A stretch of 64,000 bases of DNA from Owenia fusiformis (lineage: Eukaryota > Annelida > Polychaeta > Sabellida > Oweniidae): the NCBI GenBank assembly GCA_903813345.2, contig CAIIXF020000006.1, positions 186,001 through 250,000 on the forward strand, written 5' to 3'. The position numbers were made by a program, and so were the translations under genes. The number at the start of each line of letters is the position of its first letter. The stretch's first letter is position 1. Below the pieces are notes generated by a model. It searched no databases, had not been told where the DNA came from, and saw only the letters and a program-made list of their open reading frames with translations. Shown in pieces: positions 38,201 to 49,959 of the stretch.

Positions 38201-41200
38201 TATAATCTAAAAAGGCAGTGGTCTAAGAATGAAAATCACAAACTGAATAATCAGAATTATTTTTATGAAATAAACTTTCTTATAAGTTTATCAATACAGG
38301 TATATAGAAATACAGGGGTTGAGTTTTACTGGGGTTGAGTTTTACAGGGTTGAGTTGACTTGGGGTTGAGTTTTACAGGGGTCGACTTGACTTGGGGTTG
38401 AGTTGACTTGGGGTTGAGTTTTACTGGGTTGAGTTGACTTGGGGTTGAGATGACCAGGAAGCTGTATATTAGCAGTACTAAACGATTAGCTAAGTAAAGA
38501 CTGCTTAGGCCTCTTACAAGTATTGCAGTTTTAATTATAAGTTTAAAGTAACTTAAGAATACATATTCTAGGCAAATGTATATAATATGTGCCTCACTTG
38601 GTTTTAGCTTTAGCCTTGGTTGTGTTTGTTTTCTTGGTTGGGGAGGTGGCTCTCTTATTACTCTTACTCTTATTGGATGTGGAGGTTGAGGCACCAGGTG
38701 TGGAGCTACAACAGAACATAATATGCTGATTTACATAAATTGAAATTGCAGTGGAATCTGTGTATATGAGACATTTTTAATCCCTCAAAATTGTGTTCTC
38801 TTTGAAAGGTGCTGCATACAGATTCTTTTACATTGAGTTAATGGATAAGTACACTTATTTCATTGTTATTCCAAGTTCAACTGAACAGTGTTTGATACAC
38901 AAATAAGTTGAATGGTGCACCAAACAGCTAACTGCAGTAATTTTCATTCTAAATAACCCTAATACATATTCGTAATTCATAATGATATGTTATTACAAAA
39001 TTGATAGACTTGATCATTAACCTTCTTTTCCAAAATTTTAAAAGCTTGAGTCAAGTTCCAAAATTGGAAAAGAAAACTAAAAGCAACAAGCTAACTTTCT
39101 TCATTTTTTCAAGCTACAGTAATAACGGAAATGTCTATTGATTGTGTGATATACATATCATTATATTATGAAACAAAAATACTTTTGAGAATAGTTATAA
39201 GCCATTCAATTGAGCTGGTGAAATCGATTCTCCATTCTAGCTGTTAAATATACTAAATATAGACAAAATAAGCTAATTATAATAACCCTAGCTTACCTTG
39301 AAATTGATGTTTTGGGAGTAGTTGCAGAAAATGTCACTTCTGAAAGTGAGACATCACCTGAAAAATGTTTAATACAATGATCAGTCACTATCATGCTTGT
39401 TACTTAATGAATGCTCAAATCTGGGTCACATGACAAGATCAGGTGGTATTCACTGGACAAGCAAAAGCGGGGAATTAATAAATTTCCCCCTTACTTTTAG
39501 CAAGTGAAAGCCTGCCTTATAATAAACAAGAAAAAAAAACTCTAAATGGATTTTTTGTCTTTCAGGGACCTTTCTGTTTGTAACTATTTCAATCAGTTGA
39601 AAATTAATGAAGAAAGAATATACATCTTGGATATATTAACTCCCCCAACACACACAAACCTACCTGTAAGTGGTCTAGAGCTGGCTTCTGAGCTAGCAGA
39701 TCTAAAATAAAGCAAGCAAATATGAAGTCATTTACATACAGTATCTATCAAATCATTCATTGCACTATTTGAAATTAATGTATTTCAGAGAGCAACAATT
39801 CTAGTCATGATTAAGCAGGGTAGTCACATTATTTTCATAAAAGTATCTATTAGTGTTTCTTATTAAGAAAATGTTTCAATTGATGGATCTTTTGCTAATG
39901 ATCAAGCATATCAACATCTGGGTTTCATTGATCCAGAACAACAGCAGACTGTACTCACACTAACATACGATGCTGTCATATTTCACATTTTTGTGATTTT
40001 GAAATATTTGTGGCAATTAATTTTCTCGAATTTGTCACTTATCAAAAACGTTTCCAGTCCTTTCTTGAATTTTTTGAAAATGTCTTTGTCTTGCTATATC
40101 ACCCTTTGGACTTCAATGACAGCAATGCTGATACTCTCCTCACTCAAAGCTTTTGTTACAACCTGAAGCTAGCTTGTTAGGAGGTTTATTTTGATTGAAA
40201 TGTTTATGGAAATTAATTATTTTAAAGATACCTCACTTTTGTCGCCCAGCACTATGAGAAAATACTGTCAACACTGAGTAAAATGAAAACCTGGGAATTT
40301 CGCAAATATTGTATTTTGCAAATTAGAACTATTGGAATTTTGCAGCGATTGTATTTCATGAACTTTCCAGAACTCCCGAAAAGTGAAGTACGAAGAGTAG
40401 CACGGGAAAATTACTATATTCTGGATTACTCTTTCTACCTAATACTGGTGATTACAAAAGGGACTTATTAATTAATGTTAAACAATATTTACACTTCACG
40501 AGTAGGTGAAGACATGCTCTCAAGAAGATGGCGTGTTTTAGTCTCATCAAACTGACAGGCATCAAGGGCCATTTCAATCACTGTCTTGGCCTGTGTGGAG
40601 AACTCTTGTTGCATCTTTTCTTGCACTATAGAACAAAGGAATTATCTTATTTCATTTACAAGTATTTATACAAGAAATACATCAAGGCCCAATCACTACA
40701 AAGGAATTCCTATCAACCCTTGTACTCGTACATATGGCATTTATTGACTCTCTGATGTCTTACAATGATTATTGGTCCTGATATATGAATACTGTATTAT
40801 TATTTGAACAACTACAAAGTGCAACTCTTTATCACCCTGATATTTAAAGTAGCAGCCAATTTTTCGAATTTCAGTTAAGTATAGGTCAATAGTTTTCTAA
40901 GTTGAACCTAAAACTTTACAACTGATTGTCACTTTTTACTTCACCTGACCCAAAGTGTGACATAAAGAATCAGGAACCAACCATACCCTGCTAGTGTTGA
41001 CCCACACAACATCTGTATAATATGCAGCGCATATAAGTAATACTATAAAATTAATACTTAATACTTACAATGTGTCTTTACAGCTTGGCTGAGTTCAGAT
41101 CTTTTCGGAGATGCCCTAGCTGGTGATGCACGGTTTGAACTAGATGGTTTAGGTTCAGGTTCAAACATTTTCTTCAATTTTTCAGATGCTTTGTTCTCAT

Positions 41201-44200
41201 CATTGTTTACACTGTAATGAAGGCAAAAAGAGGCAGTTAGCAGTTAGCATCTGAGACTTTCACTTTGTTCAAAATTTGCTCAAAATACTTCCCATTGCCA
41301 CTTTATTCAAAATTTCTCACCCTGCAAGTATGTCTTTAACCAGAGATTCATCTGCTGATGGATACAGTGCCTTAAGTCTCCGTACAGCCTTGTTTCGTTC
41401 AACTATCTTAGGGTCCACACTCTTGGTATACCCCTGCACTGTTAAATCCATGATTGCCAGGCCTTCAACGTTAGCATTCCTATTAGAAATAAGGAATGTA
41501 TGCATTAATAGGTGTATTATCTGAACATACTAGCAACTGTTATTCCTATGTCTATATACTGTACTTGTATGCATCAAAATCTTGATAGCATTGAATGAGA
41601 ATAAAATATGCATATAGCGAATCGTGATATTATATGTCATGCATGATAATCACATTTTTACAAGTAAAGACTGAAGAGCTGGAATACTTAACAGCTGTCT
41701 CTCAAGCACTGAAACAAGTGAAGCCTGCATCCAGTTCAAATTTTGAAAATTAACTTGCACCCATGTGACCATTCCTATGCAAACCATTACCCTGCACCCA
41801 GTCAGCCACTAATTTAATATTTGGATAATATTTTTGACCAGTTTTTAACAAGCTATATATCAATGCATACATACTTCTCTAAAGCTGCTGCTATAACTGG
41901 CTCTCCGACTGATGGAAACATTTCCTTTAATTTCTGCAACATCTCCTGATCGACTGTTGCTAGACCAAGACTGCCATCCTGGAGACATATGAATGATAGG
42001 ATATATATTTGATCCATGACCAGGTTACATAAATCACCAACTGTTATCCTATTTTCTTATACATGTACATGTAATTACTTTAAAGTTTGTGTTAAAAAGG
42101 TGGCTAGAAGTGATCAACAAATGTTTAAGCACATGCCTAACTAAACTGAGACTTAAATAAGAGACAGAATCACAGTAATCTTTATACTCAGCAAACAACT
42201 TTCTGTTTCCACTTACATGTTAGCAATAACATGTAACATTCAGTGAAGAAGATGTCAAAGCTCCTTTAAACACAGTATTATGGAATATGCAATGCATCCA
42301 GGGCTATCGCTAGGCTTTTAGACTGTGGCGCCCCCAAGGAAAATTGGCTCTCAGTATTCTTTTGACTCGTGTTGACAAATATGATATTAATATGATGATT
42401 ATCTTCAGATAAAACATTTATTTGGGACACATACCATGGCAATAATATCACCCTATTTGTCAATGGCAGTCAAAATATGATTACCAAACTATAGTGGGAA
42501 CTAACTCCTCTTGAGATAGACTTGCACTGTATGTACTTACATCACTTTCACTTTCATCCCCTGCTGTTCTGTCTATTTGAAACTCATTGGTAATCCTACA
42601 GTTCCAGCACTGTTCCCCTTGAACCTGTACCTGAAAAACAAATTATGGAGGTGTATAATAGACGTAAATAATTCATCATTGTTCCGTCCATTTGAAAATC
42701 ATTAGTGATTCCACTGTCCCTGCACTACTGATTCAGTCCCCTAGAACATAATAAACTCTCTACTATGGACACATGGACTTATAATGATGTCACTTCTAGA
42801 CTAAATTACATTTATTATGTTCCCGGTAATGAAGAGATGTGGGAATGTGAGCACTGGATGAAATGTTCATGGCCTCTTATGGCGGACATCTTAAAATACT
42901 GGTCGATTAAAAGATTGAAGAGTATAATACTGCAATTAGAGACAACCACATCTTTTTTGCTATATGATGTATTGGGAGAATGTTTCCGTTGATGTTTAGA
43001 ATCGATTGAGGTAACAAATATATGCATAGCTAGCGCCATTTTTTGACATTTGAAAAATTCGCAATAATTAATAATTTTATAGGCTTATTGTTAATTCTTG
43101 TCAAAAATTCTATTCTTTCAAAAGCATCTATCTTGTGTAATAGATAAACATGTACTAAAAAGAGCACTCTAGTATTAAGCACTTAAGTGATAATGAACCA
43201 AATGAAGCATTCATAATGATACACCCGTAATACGCATAAAACATGTAAATCTGGCATCATTGTTTAATGATCCCCTGCAGGCCTGGTCTTAATGTGCCAT
43301 ATGTGTTTAATATTTGTCTGTTTTACTTTGAAGATCCTTGTCATTTGAAATGTCAAAGAAACGCTTTAAAATAGTGAAAACTTGATGAATTATCCATACC
43401 TTTTTTACACCACATGCTGTACATAAGGGAGTTCCAGATGATTTTTGTTTCTCGTAGTACTCTTTTCTAGGGTCTTCCCAGGTTGTTTTATGTGTTGTGT
43501 GGTCTATGTAGAAACTGCAATAGAAATAAGAGAGCTGGTTATATTGTTCCATGTAAATCATTTTAAAGATACTAGTGTCATAGCTATTAAGTACCCTGCA
43601 TGCAGAGTCTAGTTAAACTACACTCTGCCTAGTAGAGACCATATTACAGTTTAGTAGCCCCGCCCCCACGACGGGTACCGGTGACAATTTGGGTAAATCA
43701 CTTTTGACCTACGCGCCGACCTTCCACCAATCAGCGAGCTTGAAGAAACATGCGCCAAATGCATTCTAATTAAATATGCGCATGTCCTTGGTCAATTCCG
43801 GGCTCAACGATGACGTCAGAAGGAATAACCATATAAAGAACGTCGGTCAAATTTGGCCGACGAACACTGATTGGCACGGTGAGTTCACAGGTTTATTTTA
43901 GTTTGGAAGAGTGAAGACGAAGCTCTCTTTTAAGAAGTGAAGTCAAACGAATGCAAAGGGTAGCTATTAAGCAAATTACTACTGAAAAACATTTTCTGAT
44001 TCTATAACATTTTAAAAATGCGAAACAAATGTTTAGTAAATTTGTTGTACTTTAACTTATAGTACCCTTGTAAAGCCATGTCAAATGCAGGAATCCATGG
44101 CCTTAGATGTACCAGCATCAAGAGTACCACTGATATAAATAGTGTTTCTTAATAAATAAATAAAAAAATTCTTGCAATGAATCAACCATGCTATCCATGT

Positions 44201-46978
44201 TATCCTGTGTCAAACCTAGTTTCTCAGAATATCTGAGACTATTATATGGTCATTACACTTGGGATCAACTGGATTCAAACCACCAAAACTGCAGAAGTCC
44301 AGCGGCTTTATCCATTAGGCCATAGAGACAAGTTAATTTAAACAAGCAAATTTTAAGCTATATTATGAATTATAGAAAACAGTCGAATCACCGCATAAGA
44401 TTAATAAAAAAAATAGTCAATAATCATTTTAATAATATTAAAATACATATTTAAGTAAATATTCTAAGCCAAAATCAGGTTTATTGATATAAATCCAGTT
44501 TTCATTTACTAGATAATCTATTTCCTGTTATGACACGTAAAAAAACATGGCCTCGACAAAATATTTCTTGCTTCCAATTTTCAAAATGATATATATCCAT
44601 GAATCAGTTATTTTGGCATTTGAACCCATATTTTCTTGAAAAGTATTCCTTGAAATCTCAAATTTCGGTCTCTGAAGTATTTGAAAGTCAGTTTAATGAG
44701 AGGTTTTTGATACATTACGTCTGAAACGTCTAAAATCACAGACAATCAGCAGAACCGAAAACCAGACACCAGCAAAGATTTCAGAAAGCCGCCGAACAAA
44801 GGCTACCCAAAATCACACACGGGTTGCAGAACCAAACGAGACAATTCATCCAGAATCAAGATGCAAGCAAACCTGAAGCTGAACCACAACATAACAACAT
44901 TGCAACACCAACAAGACCAGCAGGGGCGTAGCCACATATACGCAGAATACGCAGCCGCGTACTATTGAGAGTCAGAAACCAAAAGTGCAAATTGAAATAA
45001 ATCATTTATTTAATCCAACAGTGTTGTTATGTTGTTATGTTTTTAATTGTCAAACAAGTGATCAGAGTTTATTTAAGCCCAGTCTGCCTTTGAACCCAAT
45101 GCAAACATCTTTTTTGGGCTATTGTGAGGATGGACTGCGTGTTCCCGTCATATCCCCAGATCATATCATTCTAACGAGGGTGCACTTTTCTCCGTTGTCT
45201 GCAACTATGTTGAAAACGGGTAATACACGTCGCACGAAAATGGGGACAATGCATTAGCGTAACATTATTGCGTCAAAATACCAGAACAAAACAATAGGGC
45301 GCAAACAGCCTTACAACGTCAAAACGACAAGCGTCACGTTTTTTAAAAGTTAAATCAACCGAAAAATGAAATACTTTATCCTTATTTAATCATGATAAAA
45401 TTCACAGGGTAGCAAGATCTCGAGGATAATATTTCTAAAATGTTATTGAATTTTGAAAAACGGTCAAGATATCCACTTATGGCGTTAGTAAAAATTGATA
45501 TGTATGGAATTTGGGGTGAAAAATCGTAGCGTCACATTTTTTCAAGTCTCGAAAATCAGCTCTTATTTTAATATTATTTGCAAAATAAACAAACTTGTTT
45601 TTGTTTTGTAAATTTCGCAGTGACGATATTGTACAGCTGTACAGTTAATTTTTTGTTTCAAATCAGACCTGAAGAAGGTTAAATGAAGGTAAACTTACTG
45701 CTCGTCCCCTTCCCTTCAATACAATTCAAAAGCGTTTAGACTAGGTGAGAGATGAAATATAATATGTAGTCAATAATGATACAATTCAAAAGCGTTTAGA
45801 CAAGGTGAGAGATGAAATATAAATGTATTCAATAATGATACAATTTAAAAGCTTTTAGACTGCTAGGTGAGAGATGCAATACAAATGTATTCAATAACGA
45901 TACAATAAGTGAGAGAATGGATGATCGTCAAGCATACTCTCACGCCAACATGACAACGTAGATTGATTAAGATAAAGAAGATTGATACAGTATTTGTATC
46001 ACTTATCAGATAGATTAACACTTAAAAGTACGTACAATTATTCTCGATCGACACCAGAGGATTTAAATCACAAGTTACAACTCAAAGCAGTTAAAGATAC
46101 TGTAAGTCTTAATTACGCAAAACAAGTAACGTTAAACGTTTCGGACCCTTTAAATAACAAGGTCCCGGGAACAAGGTACCATAAACAACGAGTCTAAACA
46201 ACTCGTTTAGGTGTTTTTCAAATAATTATCATAGCATGGGTTAGCGACTCGGTATTGTCCTAGGGTCTGTAGATCCCGGCTGTAGAAACTTCAAAATGGA
46301 AATAGATGAATAATTACGTACGTTTTTCTACTTTTATTGTTTGTACCTGGAGTTCATGGCTTGGAAATCTACGAGAAAATCTTTTACGACAACTCAAACA
46401 CTATTTTAAATACTATAGAATAGCACCTAGAATCGCTCAGAACGCGCCAAATAAGCCCAAAAATCCAAATTTTTACGGGGGAGCATGCCCCCGGACCCCC
46501 CCTAGTTTGGCTCGGCCTGCGGCCTCGCGTACTACCGCCACTAATCCTGGCTACGCCCCTGACCAGTCTCAGAAACATAGCAGATCCACAAACAAAACAT
46601 CTAGGAGAGGTAAAAATTCTCTCGACTTGTATGACTCTGATTGCATCGGTATGTATATTTTTGTATTAATAATTGCAGTACCAATTATCTATCAAATGAA
46701 GTACTTCATCATTGTTGTTTTGAGATGGCAAGGAATTTTTTATGGATTTTTTATTTGATTTTTCAGTTGGTGTAGGCAATATTACAGGTTATTTTCCATG
46801 TAGTTCATAACTGACTGGTATAAGATATTGCCATATTTGAGAGAAATATATAGTGTTTCGAGAAAACTTACTGTCTTTGAGTATTGGCATCATATTTGGC
46901 CTCCCAGTTCGGTGGAAGTGGCTTAGCCCACCAATTATCTTGCGAAGCCATCTTTGAGTAAGCCTCGTTTCCAGTCAT
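35284..46978 (-). CDS. WW domain, zinc motif and CUE-repeat protein, unnamed
   Basis: I do not recognise a named orthologue. Coding exons (minus): 46978-46872, 43514-43400, 42630-42541, 41978-41875, 41479-41321, 41211-41069, 40625-40495, probable microexon 39972-39959, 39701-39664, 39357-39297, 38705-38598, 36933-36787, 35479-35284; about 470 residues. Seen: a WW domain (Trp25, Trp48, Pro51; HFYIDHTTHKTTWEDPR), a four-Cys motif CTAC (67-70) and CWNC (82-85), CUE domain 1 around 113-155 with MFP, CUE 2 around 166-210 with LYP, a third CUE/UBA-like helical stretch near 250-280 (MALDACQFDETKTRHLLESM), a Ser/Lys-rich linker, and a tail with GPDHKLYHGPDHSLYTGPN-like repeats. WW domains bind proline motifs and CUE domains bind ubiquitin, so a ubiquitin adaptor is inferred. 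The ATG at 46978 follows an in-frame stop; ATG at 46951 is an alternative start. Exon 7 to 8 splicing is uncertain. Confidence 0.8.
35545..36440. repeat. 40-bp minisatellite, about 22 copies
   Basis: The unit is about 40 bp and contains GGCATGACAGGAGTGGATG and TATGATGGACACTTGGA. The first copies carry an extra 9-base insertion (CAGTTGTAC). It lies in the last intron of the WW-CUE gene, beginning about 65 bp after the final coding exon on the plus-strand side. Frames through it are repeat artefacts. Confidence 0.9.
36903..37070. repeat. Degenerate ~48-bp tandem repeat
   Basis: About four copies of ACATTGGCAGTCCTGAAATAT with variable linkers; another pair resumes at about 37389-37445, interrupted by the MITE at 37070-37390. 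It abuts, and slightly overlaps, the acceptor end of a coding exon of the WW-CUE gene. Confidence 0.7.
37070..37390. mobile_element. MITE with CTGTAGATA ends
   Basis: Begins CTGTAGATACACTTAATTTGG and ends TATATCTACAG; the termini match inverted over roughly 35 bp with mismatches. It appears to have split a tandem-repeat array, since repeat copies lie on both sides. Non-coding. Confidence 0.6.
37474..38455. mobile_element. Fold-back element with tandem-repeat ends
   Basis: The left end (37474-37617) is an array of CAACCCCAAGTCA / CAACCCCAGTAAAACT units and the right end (about 38316-38455) is the same array inverted; outermost sequences are GGTCATCTCAACCCC and its complement. This is the structure of Foldback-type transposons. 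The 700-bp core includes CATGCCCCTGG-like repeat sequence near 37880-38045 but no protein gene. Confidence 0.75.
42675..42742 (-). pseudogene. Decayed duplicate of exon 3 of the WW-CUE gene
   Basis: In the intron just upstream of exon 3 (42630-42541), a minus-strand stretch matches that exon at most positions. Translated in the matching frame it reads ITNDFQMDGT against ITNEFQIDRT of the real exon, but a stop lies just before and the second Cys of CWNC is lost. It is a tandem exon duplication that has decayed, or never became usable. Confidence 0.6.
43658..43880 (+). promoter_or_regulatory. Promoter-like cluster in intron 1 of the WW-CUE gene
   Basis: In order on the plus strand: CCCCGCCCCC GC box (43658-43667), CCAAT (43727-43731), CRE TGACGTCA (43811-43818), TATAAAG (43832-43838), then about 45 bp later an ACG|GTGAGT splice-donor match at 43879-43880. 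The spacing is that of a TATA promoter with a short first exon starting near 43862. The region is CpG-rich compared with its surroundings. No downstream protein exon was recognised; it may drive a non-coding transcript or derive from a retroelement. Confidence 0.4.
44140..44333 (-). repeat. tRNA-Arg-derived SINE
   Basis: On the minus strand TATGGCCTAATGGATAAAGC is an A-box region of a tRNA-Arg type and GGTGGTTTGAATCC is a B box about 30 bases on. A tRNA-unrelated body follows, and then a T/A-rich end containing TTTTTTTATTTATTTATT near 44150-44170. That order (tRNA head, body, simple tail) is SINE-like. Confidence 0.6.
45718..45905. repeat. ~62-bp tandem repeat, three copies
   Basis: Unit contains GATACAATTCAAAAGCGTTT and GGTGAGAGATG. 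It lies in intron 1 of the WW-CUE gene. Non-coding. Confidence 0.75.
46384..46570. repeat. Dispersed repeat with GC-rich end
   Basis: A GC-rich block (GGGGGAGCATGCCCCCGGAC, then a C-run and GGCTACGCCCCTG) stands out from the AT-rich surroundings. Similar endings occur near 37885, 44932 and 51046-51175, so this is probably the conserved end of an interspersed repeat family. The frames through it are not a gene. Confidence 0.45.
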
Positions 46979-47357
46979 CAACAAATGACGTCACTAATCT
47001 GTAAAAAGTCCGCGAAATTCAAATTGTCATAAACTTTATTTCAAGAACTTTAATTTCAAACTGCCAAATTGCCCTGAATGATGAATCTTTAATTATTTCA
47101 AGAAATATTATATCATTTGAAGATATCTGATATAATATCATGAGATTATTATTTATTATTTATCAAATTGAATAAATTGGTCAGAATCTGTTGTATCCCG
47201 AACACAAAGCGCCAACCCCATGCCGCCGACCCTCAACAAATCGATACAAACACAAAACAGTTTTTATCTTTCTTTACAACCCTCTTCTCGAAAGAATGCT
47301 TACAAAGCTAGTTAAAACCTGGGAGTTATTTGTTTTTGAGGGAATGATTTCGCAGGA

Positions 47358-47458
47358 GCTTGCCCCAAGTCGGTATTTTTTACTTTATCTGATCTTGAAT
47401 TATTACCGGCGGTCATAATAGAAATCAAGATAAGTAAAAGAGACCGACTTGGGGCAAG
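47358..47458. repeat. Long hairpin
   Basis: CTTGCCCCAAGTCGGT at the left and ACCGACTTGGGGCAAG at the right are exact complements. Pairing continues with mismatches for about 36 bp and leaves a loop of about 25 bases. It may be a small MITE or a transcribed hairpin. Confidence 0.65.
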
Positions 47459-47839
47459 GCTAGCAATCAATCAGTCTGTTAAGAATCTTCAAATCCGGAC
47501 ATGAACCCTTCGAAGTTCAATTACCATGTTGATTTGATACCAAGGCGACCACCTTTTAAAGTCCCCGAAAAGTGAACCGGTTTATGCCCTTCCCAGAATG
47601 CCCTTCGATGCATATTAACTTTAAAGAGTCAGATCGTAACTGGGTTTGAACACAGAGAACTATTTACATATTGTTTGTATAGTTTTTAGTATTTCTGATA
47701 AGACAAATTAAAATATGTTCAGATGCGTGAGTAAAATAAAATATTATCTGTCCAATGCAAAAAAGATCTACTTGTATATAGTCTACCATATACAATATAT
47801 GAGAAGAATATAATATATACAATGGATGTCTACAATATA

Positions 47840-48530
47840 GATATCCCGGGATAGATATGCATTGCCATATTGAAAAGGCTCTACATATACAGTTTGAACA
47901 AAATAATCTGAGGGATTCAGGTCTGGTGAGTAGGGTGCCCAGTTGTTATCTGTCCCACGACTGATGAGTGGATCTTCAAAATGATTCTGAAGCCACTTCA
48001 AGGTGATGTTAGTTGCCTCAACTTGTGTGTGACAGATGTAACTCCATTTTGTTGAAACGATTGGGATGCCTTATCAACACAATTTCTTTGAAGAACCCTC
48101 TAAAACTATAGCAAAACATTATAGCAGCGCTCTGTGTTTATGGTTCACTTTGCCCTTCCTCTTTCAATGGAGTACTGGGCCTAATGATTCCATTTTTATT
48201 CAAAGCACACTATACAGTGCATCTGGCACAATGAAGTGGTCTCTTGGCCACTTCATCAGGACAACAGGATTACCAAAAAAACAAAGCTCTTGCTATTAAC
48301 GTGACCATCATCGCTAAACCAAACGTCATTGCAAGTTTATCAAGTTCAGAGACGTGGTGCCCATTTGGAGATTTGAATGGCCAGCAAATGGGCCATACAC
48401 TTTCTATAGTGGAGAAACGTTGTCAATTTAAAGAACATTAAACTAACATTAATTGCTTTCTTTTATCAAACATTGTTGGTTGTAAGGAGATATTTACTGT
48501 TAGGTAGGGAACGTTTTTTTGTACACCCTG
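47840..48530 (-). pseudogene. Mariner-type transposase relic
   Basis: On the minus strand, in several frames, one meets NSKSFVFLGNPVVLMKWPRD, then WLQNHFEDPLISRGTDNNWA followed by PYSPDLNPSDYF; the last is the hallmark containing the third catalytic Asp of mariner/IS630 transposases. Frameshifts and stops break it. An end-like TACAGGGTGTAC lies inverted at about 48521-48532, marking the 5' end; no matching left end was found. It is unrelated in its ends to the copy at 10787-11358. Confidence 0.75.
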
Positions 48531-49575
48531 TATCAGAGACGTATCGGCCTATACTTTAAGAGAGAATCAGATCTAGCGAGCAGGCCAACAAAAATTGTTT
48601 CAATTTTAGGATATGGTGACCTAATTACAATTTTAGAATATTTCTGCCTCATATCATTTCTTGTCATGTCTATTTTCTAAAATTCCCTGAAGTGCATACT
48701 TTATTTCAGGAAACTTTTACGAATTTTAGATTTTTACGATACAAGTAATGTATTGTTTTTCTATAAGAATGGTTACCATTCTAATTATAACACATTTTTC
48801 ACCATGCCATTTTTAGTGCACTTTGAATCCATTATTTCTTTAAGGATTTAATACCACATCGTGAATCTTTTTGGAGATATTTTATTTAGGATAATAGATT
48901 GGTAGGTCAACTTTTCATGCCTTTACTCAATTTTACATGCCAAATTTACTCTTTTGCCAAATTTGCTCACTTACTTGATTTCACCAAAGCTTAAATTTTG
49001 CCAAATTTTCACAAATTTTGCTAGATTTGCCCAGATTTGCTCAAATGCCAAATCTGCTCAAATCTTTCGAAGTTTACTCAAATCGTGCCAGATTTATATC
49101 ATAAATATTAAACCATTTCTACGTTTTTCCGCAATCATTAATCAGCTAATTGGTTAATATGCTTTATTTGTACGCTTCAATTCATTTTGAAGGTATTAAA
49201 TCAGTATTCCAGGCCTAAAAAGTGCAAACCTATTATCGCCAATCAAAATACATCGATTTTCTGTATTCCAATCTTTTCATCTTTTCAAAATAATCTTTAC
49301 AACGGGCTTTACAAACACTTTTCGAACCACCTCAAATATCTTAGGTAATCAAAAAACGATGAATTACTATTTTGATGGGAGGCTTCGCATTTTTAGGCAA
49401 GATTTGGAGGGGGCACGAACCCTCCGAACCCACTCATCCTATTGACCTGGTAGTATAAAATTCAGTTTAAAATTCAGTATAAGATTCAGTTTTTGTGCAC
49501 CATAGGCCTACTCGTTTCACAGTTTAATTTTCAATCAATGAAAACTTTAATTACACCTTGGAAATCCGAGATGTC

Positions 49576-49712
49576 CCGGTTTAAAAGGGTAGGTATATGG
49601 TGACCTAATTACAGTTTGTTTCCTTATGTTATTTATACACAGTCAGGGCAAGTAAGGGCCGTAAGGAAAGGGGGCCATAATCCCCAGGGGACCATAATTT
49701 CTTTTACACCGG
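49576..49712. mobile_element. MITE with CCGGTGTAAAAG ends, copy 2
   Basis: Begins CCGGTTTAAAAGGGTAGG and ends TTCTTTTACACCGG; internal sequence matches 30609-30781. Confidence 0.65.
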
Positions 49713-49959
49713 CACGGGGTTCATTGATCTTTCATTAAAAGGGGTTGTTCCAGTTTGGGGGTTCGTGATAACGAAGGGGGGGGGTCACACGAGCCCAAAT
49801 AACCCCCCTCCCTGCCTACGCCCATGCCCCTATAGATCTGATTCTGCCTTTAATTTGCCGGTATAAGCCTAGCCGACAGCAATACGTGCAAATATTCCAC
49901 GGTAGTATAGTCTCTAGAATGTGAAGTGTCATGGCGGCAGAGACGCAGAGACAGTGGTC

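Larger units (their letters stand above)
46979..49575. other. Spacer between the divergent WW-CUE and Myb genes, left half
   Basis: A CRE-like TGACGTCA lies just upstream of the WW-CUE start (about 46985-46995). The rest holds the hairpin at 47358-47458, the mariner relic at 47840-48530 and a run of TTTGCCAAAT/TTTGCTCA words at about 48937-49092. No gene recognised. Confidence 0.55.

Noticed and set aside
38326-38694. 122-codon minus-strand frame rich in Pro and Lys
   Set aside because: Partly the tandem-repeat arm of the Foldback element and partly a real exon read in another frame.
44985-45257. 90-codon frame in WW-CUE intron 1
   Set aside because: No recognisable domain and no supporting splice or promoter signals; begins next to a dispersed-repeat end.
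49932-49957. ATGGCGGCAGAGACG as the Myb first exon
   Set aside because: It gives the right phase with a donor at CA|GTGG, but the donor is weak and lies beside a MITE; left as a possibility only.
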